From DATDCY01 sp031406795 [NCBI: Candidatus Rokuibacteriota bacterium] (lineage in GTDB: Bacteria; JAUVQV01), in NCBI GenBank assembly GCA_031406795.1, contig JANOHV010000005.1:1-64000 (forward strand): a stretch of 64,000 bases of DNA, given 5' to 3'. Every line of letters begins with the position of its first letter. Position 1 is the first letter of the stretch. Under the pieces are notes generated by a model. That model had not been told where the DNA came from. It saw only the letters and a program-made list of their open reading frames with translations, and ran no database searches. The position numbers and the translations under genes were made by a program. Shown piece after piece: positions 34,703-41,643 of the stretch.

Positions 34703-36400
34703 TCACGGTGAAGTCAAAGGCGGCGCCAGCCAGACCAGGACATGCGTCCGGTACCGGAAGACCGCATCCCGGGCGAAGACGGCGTCCGGCAGGCGCAGCG
34801 CGAGCGTCGCGGGGAGGGACGCGCCGGGGTCGCCGGTTATCAGGAGTCGGGCGACCCCCGCCGACGGCGCATCGCCGCGATACCAGGACGGCAGCGGTTG
34901 CTCCCAGGTGAACCGGAAGGAGGAGGTCTCCAGCTCCGCCTGCGGCGGGGTCGGGGGGGGCGGCGAACGCACGATGATCTTCGCCCCGGTGTGGTAGTCC
35001 AGCAGCGGGACCGCGACTTCGGGGTTGATCACCACCCCGGGCGCCGGCAACACCGTCACCTCCGCCTCGACGACCCCGTGCTCGTCGAGGAAGCGTCCGG
35101 CCGCTTGAAGGTTCGCGGTGTTGACCCACATCAGGAACGGCCGATAGACCGCGAAGACCATGACGAGCGAGAAGCCCGCCGCGGCCAGCACGGCGAAGCG
35201 GCGCGCGCGGCCGGGCAGCCCTTCGAGCCCGCGGGCCGCCAGCAGCGCGATCATCGGGAAGACGGGGAGCAGATAGCGGGTGCGCCGGGCGCCGAGTACG
35301 AGAAGCACGAAGGGCAGAGCCGCCGCCACCAGCACCGCACGGTCGCGCCCCCGCCACCCTTGCCAGAGGGCGGCGAACGCGGCGGCGGCGAGCACCGGGT
35401 GGGTCTGGAAGAGAAAGGTCGAGGGATAGCTTTCCACCCAGCGGCGCAGGCCTTCCCACTGGAAACCGGCCAGAAGCGCCACCTGCCGCTGGACCAGGTC
35501 CGGTTTCAGCAGCGCGAAGAACGCCGGGGCGAGCGCGCCCGCCACGAGGGCGGCGCTGCCCCGCGCGACCGCCGCCCACCGGCCCCGCCGTGCCTCGAGC
35601 AGCAGGATCAGCCCGCAGGACCCGAAGAGCAGAACCCAGGTCGAGTACTTGGCGAGGAGCGCGGCGGCGAGCGCGAGCGCGGCGGCGGCAACCCGCCAGG
35701 CGCCGGGGCGTTCGAGCGTCTCGAGCAGCCCCCAGAACGCCACTGTCACCGCGGCCATGGCCGGCACGTCCGCCATGAGCAGGGGCACCTGCACGAGCAG
35801 GCAGGGAATGGCGAGGAGCAGCAGCGCGCCGCGGGCGCCGGTGCGGGCGCCCCAGAGCAGGCTGCCGACGCGCGCCGTGGCGAACGCGGTCAGCGCGAAG
35901 AGGCCGGCGCTGAAGACCTGCTGGGGGAGCCGCTGCTCCCCGAACACCCTGAAGATCAGACCGTAGAGAAAGGCCGGCAGCGGCAGGTCGGTCCAGGCCG
36001 GCAGCGCGCCGCCCCAGTCGCGAAGAAACGCCGACGCGCCGAACAGCTCGAGGTGCTTGGCCTGGGTGAAGTAGCGCGAGGCGTCGATCACCACCTCGGG
36101 TTGGCCCGCCAGCGCAACGCCGACACAGAACGCGGCCGCCACCGCAGCGGGAAGGCCCCAGCGGCGGGGCAGCGCGACGCGTGACAGGAACCAGGCGGCG
36201 CCGACCGCCGCAAGATGCAGCACCCAGAGACCGACGAGGTCCCGGCCCGCGAGAACCCAGGCCCACGAAGTGAGGCTGTTGTCGTCCAGGTGGCGCAACG
36301 CGGCGAGCAGCGGAAAGAGACCCGCCGCCGCCACGACGAGCGGCACCAAGGGCCCGTCATCCTCCGGTGTGCCGCCAGCCTGCGGCGAAGATCGATTCAC
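34703..36400 (-). CDS. GT39/ArnT-like integral membrane glycosyltransferase
   Basis: A 565-residue protein with about ten to eleven hydrophobic segments up to residue ~410 and a soluble C-terminal part. It shows the family's first-loop acidic motif (PEVVIDASRYFTQAKHLELF), a GxxLPLPAF segment and LLAKYSTWVLL. GT39/PMT-like enzymes transfer a sugar from a polyprenyl-phosphate donor on the periplasmic side, to protein or lipid A. The acceptor is unknown. Convergent to the radical SAM gene and alone on its strand here. Confidence 0.8.
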   Translation of the reverse strand: MNRSSPQAGGTPEDDGPLVPLVVAAAGLFPLLAALRHLDDNSLTSWAWVLAGRDLVGLWVLHLAAVGAAWFLSRVALPRRWGLPAAVAAAFCVGVALAGQPEVVIDASRYFTQAKHLELFGASAFLRDWGGALPAWTDLPLPAFLYGLIFRVFGEQRLPQQVFSAGLFALTAFATARVGSLLWGARTGARGALLLLAIPCLLVQVPLLMADVPAMAAVTVAFWGLLETLERPGAWRVAAAALALAAALLAKYSTWVLLFGSCGLILLLEARRGRWAAVARGSAALVAGALAPAFFALLKPDLVQRQVALLAGFQWEGLRRWVESYPSTFLFQTHPVLAAAAFAALWQGWRGRDRAVLVAAALPFVLLVLGARRTRYLLPVFPMIALLAARGLEGLPGRARRFAVLAAAGFSLVMVFAVYRPFLMWVNTANLQAAGRFLDEHGVVEAEVTVLPAPGVVINPEVAVPLLDYHTGAKIIVRSPPPPTPPQAELETSSFRFTWEQPLPSWYRGDAPSAGVARLLITGDPGASLPATLALRLPDAVFARDAVFRYRTHVLVWLAPPLTSP

Positions 36401-36454
36401 GACCGCGGCAGACTACCACAGGCGCGGAGCAACGCCGCAAGTCGTCCCGCTTCA

Positions 36455-36484
36455 CCCAGATCCGCGCGTGCGCGCGGATTGGGG
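36455..36484. repeat. Palindrome CCCAGATCCGCGCG-TG-CGCGCGGATTGGGG
   Basis: Solo copy of the palindrome that ends repeat family R (GATCCGCGCG core). It lies between the GT39 start and the end of the second DsrE operon and may act as a terminator or REP unit. Confidence 0.65.
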
Positions 36485-36496
36485 CCTCAGCGGACG

Positions 36497-36799
36497 CTAC
36501 AGAATGAGGATCTTGTCCGACTCCGAGACCATGATGGCGTTCTCGAACTGACCTGCCTGCGCGACAGCCTCAGGCAGAGCAGCCGGCCGGCCGCCGTAGC
36601 ACGCCGCGCTGTGATCACAGTAGCTCATCCTCACGCCGGCGAGCGCGCTGAGCGAGGAAAACTGGTGATCGGCCAGCAGTTTCGCCCCTTCGTCGGTGGC
36701 GAATATCGCGACGGTGTGCCCGTGGGTGAGAGCCGCCTGCGTGATGCCGCGGATCTGCGCGAGGTGCCGGTCGGTGGTCACCATGATCCCGAGTTTCAT
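36497..36799 (-). CDS. DsrE-family protein, second operon, fourth gene
   Basis: A 100-residue protein with the DsrE pattern: strand KLGIMVTTDR, HGHTVAIFATDEGAKLL, then a cysteine-containing loop (VRMSYCDHSAACYGG) and a closing strand (DKILIL). The pair of cysteines in that loop (residues about 59 and 65) suits persulfide transfer. Last of four co-directional genes of the same superfamily between 37715 and 36497. Partners and sulfur donor are unknown. Confidence 0.75.
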   Translation of the reverse strand: MKLGIMVTTDRHLAQIRGITQAALTHGHTVAIFATDEGAKLLADHQFSSLSALAGVRMSYCDHSAACYGGRPAALPEAVAQAGQFENAIMVSESDKILIL

Positions 36800-36815
36800 C
36801 GCTCGCCTGCGCCTG

Positions 36816-36986
36816 CTACCAGCAGATGACCCGGTCGGCGGCGGCGATCTCGTCGACGATCCGGCCGTAGTCCGTCTCGCACCGCAGGTCGGTCACCGTC
36901 ACCAGGTGCTCCTTCGCGTTCTCGGCCAGCAGCGCGGCGCCGGAGTCGCCCAGCTCGCCCGTCAACAGAAAGAGGACCCTCACCAT
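36816..36986 (-). CDS. Very small DsrH/TusB-like protein
   Basis: A 56-residue protein: VRVLFLLTGELGDSGAALLA, then a short helix-strand unit and IAAADRVICW. The Trp at the end after a Cys resembles the DsrH/TusB C-terminus, but the protein is about half the usual length. The frame is open further upstream, but the ATG at 36986 is the only credible start. Placed between two DsrE-like genes with short gaps. Function inferred from context only. Confidence 0.55.
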   Translation of the reverse strand: MVRVLFLLTGELGDSGAALLAENAKEHLVTVTDLRCETDYGRIVDEIAAADRVICW

Positions 36987-37002
36987 CGACTCCCTGGCAC
37001 CG

Positions 37003-37275
37003 CTAGTACGGCAGGATGACGTCACACGCGACAATCTGCCGGGCAAGTTCCGCGTTCGAAAGCAACTCGAGGTCGGCGTTGTCGACGCAGTTTGTCGCGA
37101 CCCGCACCCCGATCTCCTTGAGAACATCGAGGTACCCCCGGAGCTCAGGCGTGTCAACGATGCTGCGATCAAGAACGAAGACCTCAACCCGCTCGACCCC
37201 GAGTGTCAGGCCGGCCGCGACGCGCAATGCCTCCCCCTGGCGCTCCCGAACCAGCACCGCAACGGATTTCGCCAT
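37003..37275 (-). CDS. DsrE-family protein, second operon, second gene
   Basis: A 90-residue protein (AKSVAVLVRERQGEALRVAA, VEVFVLDRSI, LKEIGVRVATNCVDNADLE, CDVILPY). It follows the DsrE/F strand-helix order and has cysteines in the two places where family members carry them. The ATG at 37275 has a G-rich site upstream; a GTG at 37311 would add 12 residues. Co-directional with its neighbours, gaps 16-62 bases. Confidence 0.7.
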   Translation of the reverse strand: MAKSVAVLVRERQGEALRVAAGLTLGVERVEVFVLDRSIVDTPELRGYLDVLKEIGVRVATNCVDNADLELLSNAELARQIVACDVILPY

Positions 37276-37337
37276 CGCGCCCCCCCCGGCCGACAGTATC
37301 GCCGATTTCACGGGTTCACGCGAGCGAGACCCCGCAG

Positions 37338-37715
37338 TTAGATGCTGATCGAGAAGGGAACGTATCCGTCGAGCAGCAACTCCCCGAGATAGGAACTGGA
37401 CTGGATCTGTACGCCTTCGACGAGGTCCTCGAGCTTCACGCCGGGCATGAACGCGTGGCAGACGTAGAACTTGATGCCGATTTCGAGGGCCATGTCGATC
37501 AGGTCGCCGACGTTGGTGGTGGCACCCTCGAGCTCCATCGAGATCGTCGAGGCCACGCCTTTCTTCGCCAGCTGGACTCCCTCTCCCAGCAGAAAGACGA
37601 CGATATCCGTCTCATCGTCGAAGGCCTTCATGTTCGAGGAGATCTTCAGGATGCCAATGGCTTCCAGGGGACTCGAAATGGCGTGGGAGACGGTGAACAG
37701 AAATTTCTTTGCCAT
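37338..37715 (-). CDS. DsrE-family protein, first gene of the second DsrE operon
   Basis: A 125-residue protein with a clear DsrE/DsrF layout: KKFLFTVSHAISSPLEAIGI, VVFLLGEGVQLAKKGV, and a cysteine in IKFYVCHAFMPGVK (residue about 95), the place of the active cysteine. GAGGAG lies about 7 bases before the ATG at 37715, and 62 bases separate it from the next gene. It heads four small DsrE-superfamily genes with no TusA, so it is likely a second, specialised sulfur-relay complex. Confidence 0.8.
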   Translation of the reverse strand: MAKKFLFTVSHAISSPLEAIGILKISSNMKAFDDETDIVVFLLGEGVQLAKKGVASTISMELEGATTNVGDLIDMALEIGIKFYVCHAFMPGVKLEDLVEGVQIQSSSYLGELLLDGYVPFSISI

Positions 37716-37808
37716 GGCTTCTCTCCTCAATTTGTTTGGCTTGACAAAACCCGATCGTATTTTGATTCCCGGCCCGCCGTTCCGTTTCAGGAATTCGCGA
37801 AGCCAGAG

Positions 37809-37837
37809 TTGACTTCTCCGCTCGCATGCGCTACCAA
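37809..37837 (+). promoter_or_regulatory. Weak promoter candidate for the secreted protein gene at 37847
   Basis: TTGACT (37809-37814), 17 bases, TACCAA (37832-37837). Good -35 and spacing, poor -10. Confidence 0.3.
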
Positions 37838-37846
37838 GGCACCACA

Positions 37847-38548
37847 ATGAGAAGCAATTCGACGGCGCTGCGTCTGACCAGGAATGCGATCCCGCTCGCG
37901 GGTCTGCTGGTAATGCTGAGCGCCCTGGCCGCCCAGGCGGCGGTCGTCGCCGAGGGCATCTACACCATCAAGACCCCCGAGCGCCGCGTGATCAACTTCC
38001 GCATGGTCCTCACCCCCACCGGGGCGCGGATCACCCCGAACCGGGGCGAGACGATGATCTTTTCCTACGAAAAGAAATCGGCGCTGATCGTCGATGACGC
38101 CAGCCGCAGCTACTTCCTGCTCCCCCTCGAACTGGTCCCGCCGCTGCTCGCCTCGGGCCTCGGTTACGACCCCCGCGGGCTCGGCGCCACGGCCTCAGGG
38201 GCGACGAAGATGCTCCTCGGCACCTCCTGCGCGGAGGTGATCGTCAGCGGCAAGGCGCCGCGTCTCACGCTGCGCTCCTGGCGCGTCACCGATCCCGCCT
38301 GGAGCCGCGACTACGCGCGGCTCGAGAGCGCGCTCGGCCTGCCCTGGGCGGTGGCCGCGCCCCCGCTGGTGCTCGTCGGCCTGCCGCTCGCCGGCTCGTT
38401 GGAGATCGAAGGGCCGCAACCCTACCGCGCCTCGTGGGAGATCACGAAGATTTCGCAGGAAAAGAGCCTGAGCGAGGGCTTTGCCATCCCGCCCGGCTAT
38501 CGCATGGATGTGGAGCGACTTCTTTCCGTCCAGACCAGGCAGCCCTGA
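37847..38548 (+). CDS. Secreted protein of unknown function
   Basis: A 233-residue protein with a signal peptide (hydrophobic residues about 13-31, probable cleavage after AQA). The mature part is beta-rich (EGIYTIKTPERRVINFRMVL, TMIFSYEKKSALIVDDASRS) with a single cysteine and no haem motif. The pattern recalls DUF4412-like proteins that test dried or lipid-associated substrates, but I cannot assign it firmly. It is divergent from the second DsrE operon; the ATG at 37847 was chosen because the upstream frame start at 37826 would only add seven residues. Confidence 0.7.
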   Translation: MRSNSTALRLTRNAIPLAGLLVMLSALAAQAAVVAEGIYTIKTPERRVINFRMVLTPTGARITPNRGETMIFSYEKKSALIVDDASRSYFLLPLELVPPLLASGLGYDPRGLGATASGATKMLLGTSCAEVIVSGKAPRLTLRSWRVTDPAWSRDYARLESALGLPWAVAAPPLVLVGLPLAGSLEIEGPQPYRASWEITKISQEKSLSEGFAIPPGYRMDVERLLSVQTRQP

Positions 38549-38602
38549 GGCTTCGGCGCCCGATGCCGGCCGTTTCCCCCGCAGTCCTCCCCGGCCCGCC
38601 CA

Positions 38603-38624
38603 AATCCGCGCGTAACGCGCGGAT
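38603..38624. repeat. Palindrome AATCCGCGCG-TA-ACGCGCGGAT
   Basis: Solo copy of the GATCCGCGCG palindrome, 55 bases after the secreted-protein stop. Same family as 36455-36484 and the ends of repeats at 6983 and 38781. Confidence 0.6.
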
Positions 38625-38693
38625 CAGGAGCGTCAGGCTTGTCACCTGGTCCGGATTTATCCGAGTCGTTGCTCATTTCTGATCGCAATGCCT

Positions 38694-38812
38694 GCTTCAA
38701 GCGATGCTTGACCTCTGCCACGCCGTGCTTCATGCACGAAATCCGGCTTTTTCAGTGGTTGAAATGCCTCCTCTGCTGCTGGATCCGCGCGTACGCGCGG
38801 ATCTGGGGCCCG
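38694..38812 (+). repeat. Dispersed intergenic repeat family R, copy 3
   Basis: Shares GCTTGACCTCTGCC, GCACGAAATCCGGCTTTTTC and AAATGCCTCCTCTGCTGCTG with copies 1 and 2, and ends with the perfect palindrome GGATCCGCGCGTACGCGCGG (38781-38800). It lies directly upstream of the efp promoter. Confidence 0.75.
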
Positions 38813-38821
38813 GACAACGCC

Positions 38822-38850
38822 TTGAAAAACCGCACCCGGGCTGGTACTGT
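38822..38850 (+). promoter_or_regulatory. Likely sigma-70 promoter of efp
   Basis: TTGAAA (38822-38827, 5 of 6), 17-base spacer, TACTGT (38845-38850, 3 of 6). Confidence 0.45.
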
Positions 38851-38968
38851 GTCCGGACTCGTGCCTCTTCGGCAGCCCCCCTCCTGCTGAGCCGGCCGGA
38901 GGCCGGACCTGCCGGGCGCACCCCCGCCGCGTGCGACCAGTGAACGACAACCCGAACGGAGGAGCACC

Positions 38969-39532
38969 ATGTACGAAACAGCCGACATCCGCAAGAACCT
39001 GAAGGTCGTCATCGACGGTGCGCCCTGGGTCGTCATCGACTTCCAGCACGTCAAGCCCGGCAAAGGCAACGCGTTCACCCGGACCCGGTTGAAGAACATG
39101 ATCACCGGCAACGTGCTGGACCGGACGTACAAGACGGGCGAGCGGCTCGAGCCGGCCGCGCTCGAGGAGCACGACATGCAGTTCCTCTACAAGGAGGGGG
39201 ACCGCTTCCACTTCATGAACAACGCGAGCTACGAACAGGTCGAGCTCGACGAGGGTCACGTCGGGGACGCAGCCAATTGGATCACCGAGAACCTTTCGGT
39301 CAAGATCCTCTATTTCCGCGACCAGCCGATCGGCGTCACTCCGCCGAACTTCGTCGAACTCGAGGTGATCGAGTCCGACCCCGGCCTCAAGGGCGACACG
39401 GCAACCGGCGCGACGAAACCGGCAAAGCTCTCCACCGGCGCCACGATCTTCGTGCCGCTGTTCGTCAAACAGGGCGACTGGCTGCAGATCGACACCCGCA
39501 CGGCGGAGTACCTCCGGCGCGTCACGCGTTAG
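38969..39532 (+). CDS. efp: Elongation factor P
   Basis: A 187-residue EF-P that relieves ribosome stalling at polyproline stretches. The modification loop is present with a lysine (VKPGKGNAFTRTRLKN), the residue that is beta-lysylated by EpmA and EpmB. Three beta domains follow; the C-terminal one contains DTRTAEYLRRV. AACGGAGGAG precedes the ATG. The modifying enzyme gene epmA follows after a repeat element, which supports the lysine-modified type. Confidence 0.97.
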   Translation: MYETADIRKNLKVVIDGAPWVVIDFQHVKPGKGNAFTRTRLKNMITGNVLDRTYKTGERLEPAALEEHDMQFLYKEGDRFHFMNNASYEQVELDEGHVGDAANWITENLSVKILYFRDQPIGVTPPNFVELEVIESDPGLKGDTATGATKPAKLSTGATIFVPLFVKQGDWLQIDTRTAEYLRRVTR

Positions 39533-39541
39533 GGCACCGGT

Positions 39542-39669
39542 TGGCTACGAGGCCATTTTTCGCCCCAGCGGCGTTGCCCGGCCGCTTCGCTTGTGCGGCG
39601 TGCACCAGCACGCCTCCGCGCGAGCGTTCCGGGCTGCCTTGCTGGAACGAAAAATGACGCTCGTATCCA
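39542..39669 (+). repeat. MITE-like palindromic repeat family F2, copy a
   Basis: A 128-base element with imperfect terminal inverted repeats of about 48 bases: the left end GGCTACGAGGCCATTTTTCG pairs with the right end CGAAAAATGACGCTCGTATC. The centre is GTGCGGCGTGCACCAGCACG, then CCTC. It resembles, in direct or reverse orientation, 46029-46154, 48366-48507 and 58177-58284. It lies between efp and epmA. Confidence 0.7.
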
Positions 39670-39694
39670 ACCTGCGCCGTCATCCGTTTCTTTC

Positions 39695-40612
39695 ATGAAA
39701 ATCGATCGATATGGAGCTTTGCCGCTTGCGGAGCGGCTGCGGTTGCGCGACCTGGTGGTGCGGCGGCTGCGCTCCTGGTTTCATGAACGCGGCTACGTCG
39801 AGGTCGAGACCGCCCAGCGGGTGGTCTGCCCGGGCATCGACGCCCACATCGACGCCCTCCCCGCGGGCGACGGCCGGTATCTGGCAACCTCGCCCGAACT
39901 CGAGATGAAAAAGCTCCTGGCCGCCGGCTGCCGTCGGATCGTACAGGTGGCCCGGGCGTTCCGCGCCGGCGAACGCGGCGAACGGCACAACGCCGAGTTC
40001 ACGCTCCTGGAGTGGTACGCCGCGGGCGAAGACTACCGCGACCTGATGACGAACACCGAGGCGCTTGTCGCGCAGGCCGCCGATGTGCTCGAGAGCGAGG
40101 GCGTCACGACGCGACTGGCCTCGTGGTCGCGTCCGTTCGCCCGGCTCGGCGTCGACGAGATCTTCGAACGCTGGGCCGGCTGGCGCCCCTCGACGGCTTT
40201 CGACGAGGAGCGGTTTTTCGAGGACTTCGTCATGAAGATCGAGCCGCGCCTCGAGACACTCGGCGCGGTCTTTCTCGCCGACTGGCCGGCACCCGCCGGC
40301 GCGCTGGCGCGGCGCTCCGCCGCCGACCCCGCGGTCTGCGAGCGCGTCGAACTGCTCCTCGACGGCGTGGAGATCAGCAACGGCTTCTCCGAGCTCACCG
40401 ATGCCGAGGAGCAGCTGGCGCGCTTCGAGCGCGACAACGCCGAACGGGTGCGGCGCGGGAAGGTCCCCTACCCGCTCGACCAGCGCTTCCTGGACGCCCT
40501 GACCAGCGGCGTCCCCACCTGCGCGGGCAACGCGCTCGGGGTCGATCGGCTGCTGATGGCGCTCACCGGCTGCAGGCGCCTCGCCGACGTCACCCTGCTG
40601 GCGGGCGCTTAA
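39695..40612 (+). CDS. epmA: EF-P lysine ligase (EpmA/PoxA/GenX)
   Basis: A 305-residue protein resembling the catalytic core of class II lysyl-tRNA synthetase without the anticodon domain. Motif 2 is seen in [20 protein letters not shown], then TLLEWY, and motif 3 in [16 protein letters not shown]. EpmA attaches (R)-beta-lysine to the EF-P lysine. A radical SAM EpmB (lysine 2,3-aminomutase) is needed and is not in the window. The start is the ATG at 39695 (MKIDRYG); the longer upstream frame runs through the F2 repeat and is rejected. Confidence 0.95.
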   Translation: MKIDRYGALPLAERLRLRDLVVRRLRSWFHERGYVEVETAQRVVCPGIDAHIDALPAGDGRYLATSPELEMKKLLAAGCRRIVQVARAFRAGERGERHNAEFTLLEWYAAGEDYRDLMTNTEALVAQAADVLESEGVTTRLASWSRPFARLGVDEIFERWAGWRPSTAFDEERFFEDFVMKIEPRLETLGAVFLADWPAPAGALARRSAADPAVCERVELLLDGVEISNGFSELTDAEEQLARFERDNAERVRRGKVPYPLDQRFLDALTSGVPTCAGNALGVDRLLMALTGCRRLADVTLLAGA

Positions 40613-40760
40613 CGCTCGAGTCTTCGCGAACAGCGACGGGGACGGGCAGCCGCGGATTAGCCAGCACCGAGCTAAACCGCGGTCCTCGCGCGGCTACTGG
40701 CGGGACGGCGCGGGGAAGGCTATGATTGCGCCATCCGACCAATCACGGGGGGGGACGACG

Positions 40761-41393
40761 ATGGGAACCGACGAGAAGAGCACGAAGGTCCTGGTGGTGT
40801 ACTACTCGATGTACGGTCACGTCCGCCGCATGGCGGACGCCGTCGCCGAAGGCGCGCGCGAGGTTCCCGGGGTCCAGGTCGAACTGCGGCGCGTCCCGGA
40901 GACGCTGACGGAGCAGGTCCTCCAGGCAATGGGCGCCCTCGAGGCCCAGAAGGCCATGGCCGGCGTCCCGATCTGCACCACCGATGAGCTTGCCGCCGCC
41001 GACGCGATCGTCTTCGGCACCCCGACACGCTTCGGCAACATGTGCGGCCAGATGCGCCAGTTCCTGGACTCCACGGGGGGGCTCTGGGCCAAGGGCGCGC
41101 TGATCGGCAAGGTCGGGAGCGTCTTCACGAGCAGCGCGACGCAGCACGGGGGCCAGGAGTCGACCATCCTCTCGTTTCACACCACCCTGCTGCACCAGGG
41201 CATGGTGATCGTCGGCCTGCCCTACTCCTACCAGGGGCAGATGCGCATCGACGAGGTGACGGGGTGCTCGCCCTACGGCGCCTCCACCATCGCCGGCGGC
41301 AAGGGCGAGCGCATGCCGAGCGAGAACGAACTGGCGGGCGCCCGGTTCCAGGGGCGGCACGTGGCGGCATTGGCGAAGAAGATCGCCGGTTAG
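40761..41393 (+). CDS. wrbA: NAD(P)H:quinone oxidoreductase, WrbA type
   Basis: A 210-residue flavodoxin-like protein: [20 protein letters not shown] (FMN phosphate loop), [40 protein letters not shown] and [13 protein letters not shown] are WrbA hallmarks. It reduces quinones by two electrons with FMN and guards against redox cycling. The ATG at 40761 has a GGGGGGACGACG stretch upstream. Likely co-transcribed with the small zinc-ribbon gene 16 bases downstream. Confidence 0.95.
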   Translation: MGTDEKSTKVLVVYYSMYGHVRRMADAVAEGAREVPGVQVELRRVPETLTEQVLQAMGALEAQKAMAGVPICTTDELAAADAIVFGTPTRFGNMCGQMRQFLDSTGGLWAKGALIGKVGSVFTSSATQHGGQESTILSFHTTLLHQGMVIVGLPYSYQGQMRIDEVTGCSPYGASTIAGGKGERMPSENELAGARFQGRHVAALAKKIAG

Positions 41394-41409
41394 GCGGGAG
41401 GGCGCACCG

Positions 41410-41643
41410 ATGGGTTTCCTGGACAAGGTGACGGAGTTCTTCAAGGAAGACGACACCTGGATGCGCAAGGAGCCCCGGCAGTTTCAGGGCAAGACTTTCA
41501 CGGCCTGGGACGAGAAGGCCGACGAGCGCTCCGCCTGGCCGAACGCCCCGTGCGCCAAGTGTGGGGGGATCGGCCTGAAGAAGGAACTCTACTGGAACCG
41601 CGAGACCGACACCTGGTACCACCCCGACTGCATGACGGAGTAA
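41410..41643 (+). CDS. Small zinc-ribbon-like protein, unknown function
   Basis: A 77-residue acidic protein, GFLDKVTEFFKEDDTWMRKE, then a C-terminal CAKCGG (residues about 48-51) and YHPDCMTE. The three cysteines and a histidine could bind one zinc. AGGGCGCACCG precedes the ATG. It follows wrbA closely, and mfd reading begins at its end. I do not recognise a named family. Confidence 0.65.
   Translation: MGFLDKVTEFFKEDDTWMRKEPRQFQGKTFTAWDEKADERSAWPNAPCAKCGGIGLKKELYWNRETDTWYHPDCMTE

Larger units (their letters stand above)
38549..38968. other. Gene-free stretch upstream of efp
   Basis: 420 bases holding the palindrome at 38603-38624, repeat R copy 3 (38694-38812) and the efp promoter (38822-38850). 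The rest shows no ORF or RNA gene. Confidence 0.6.
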
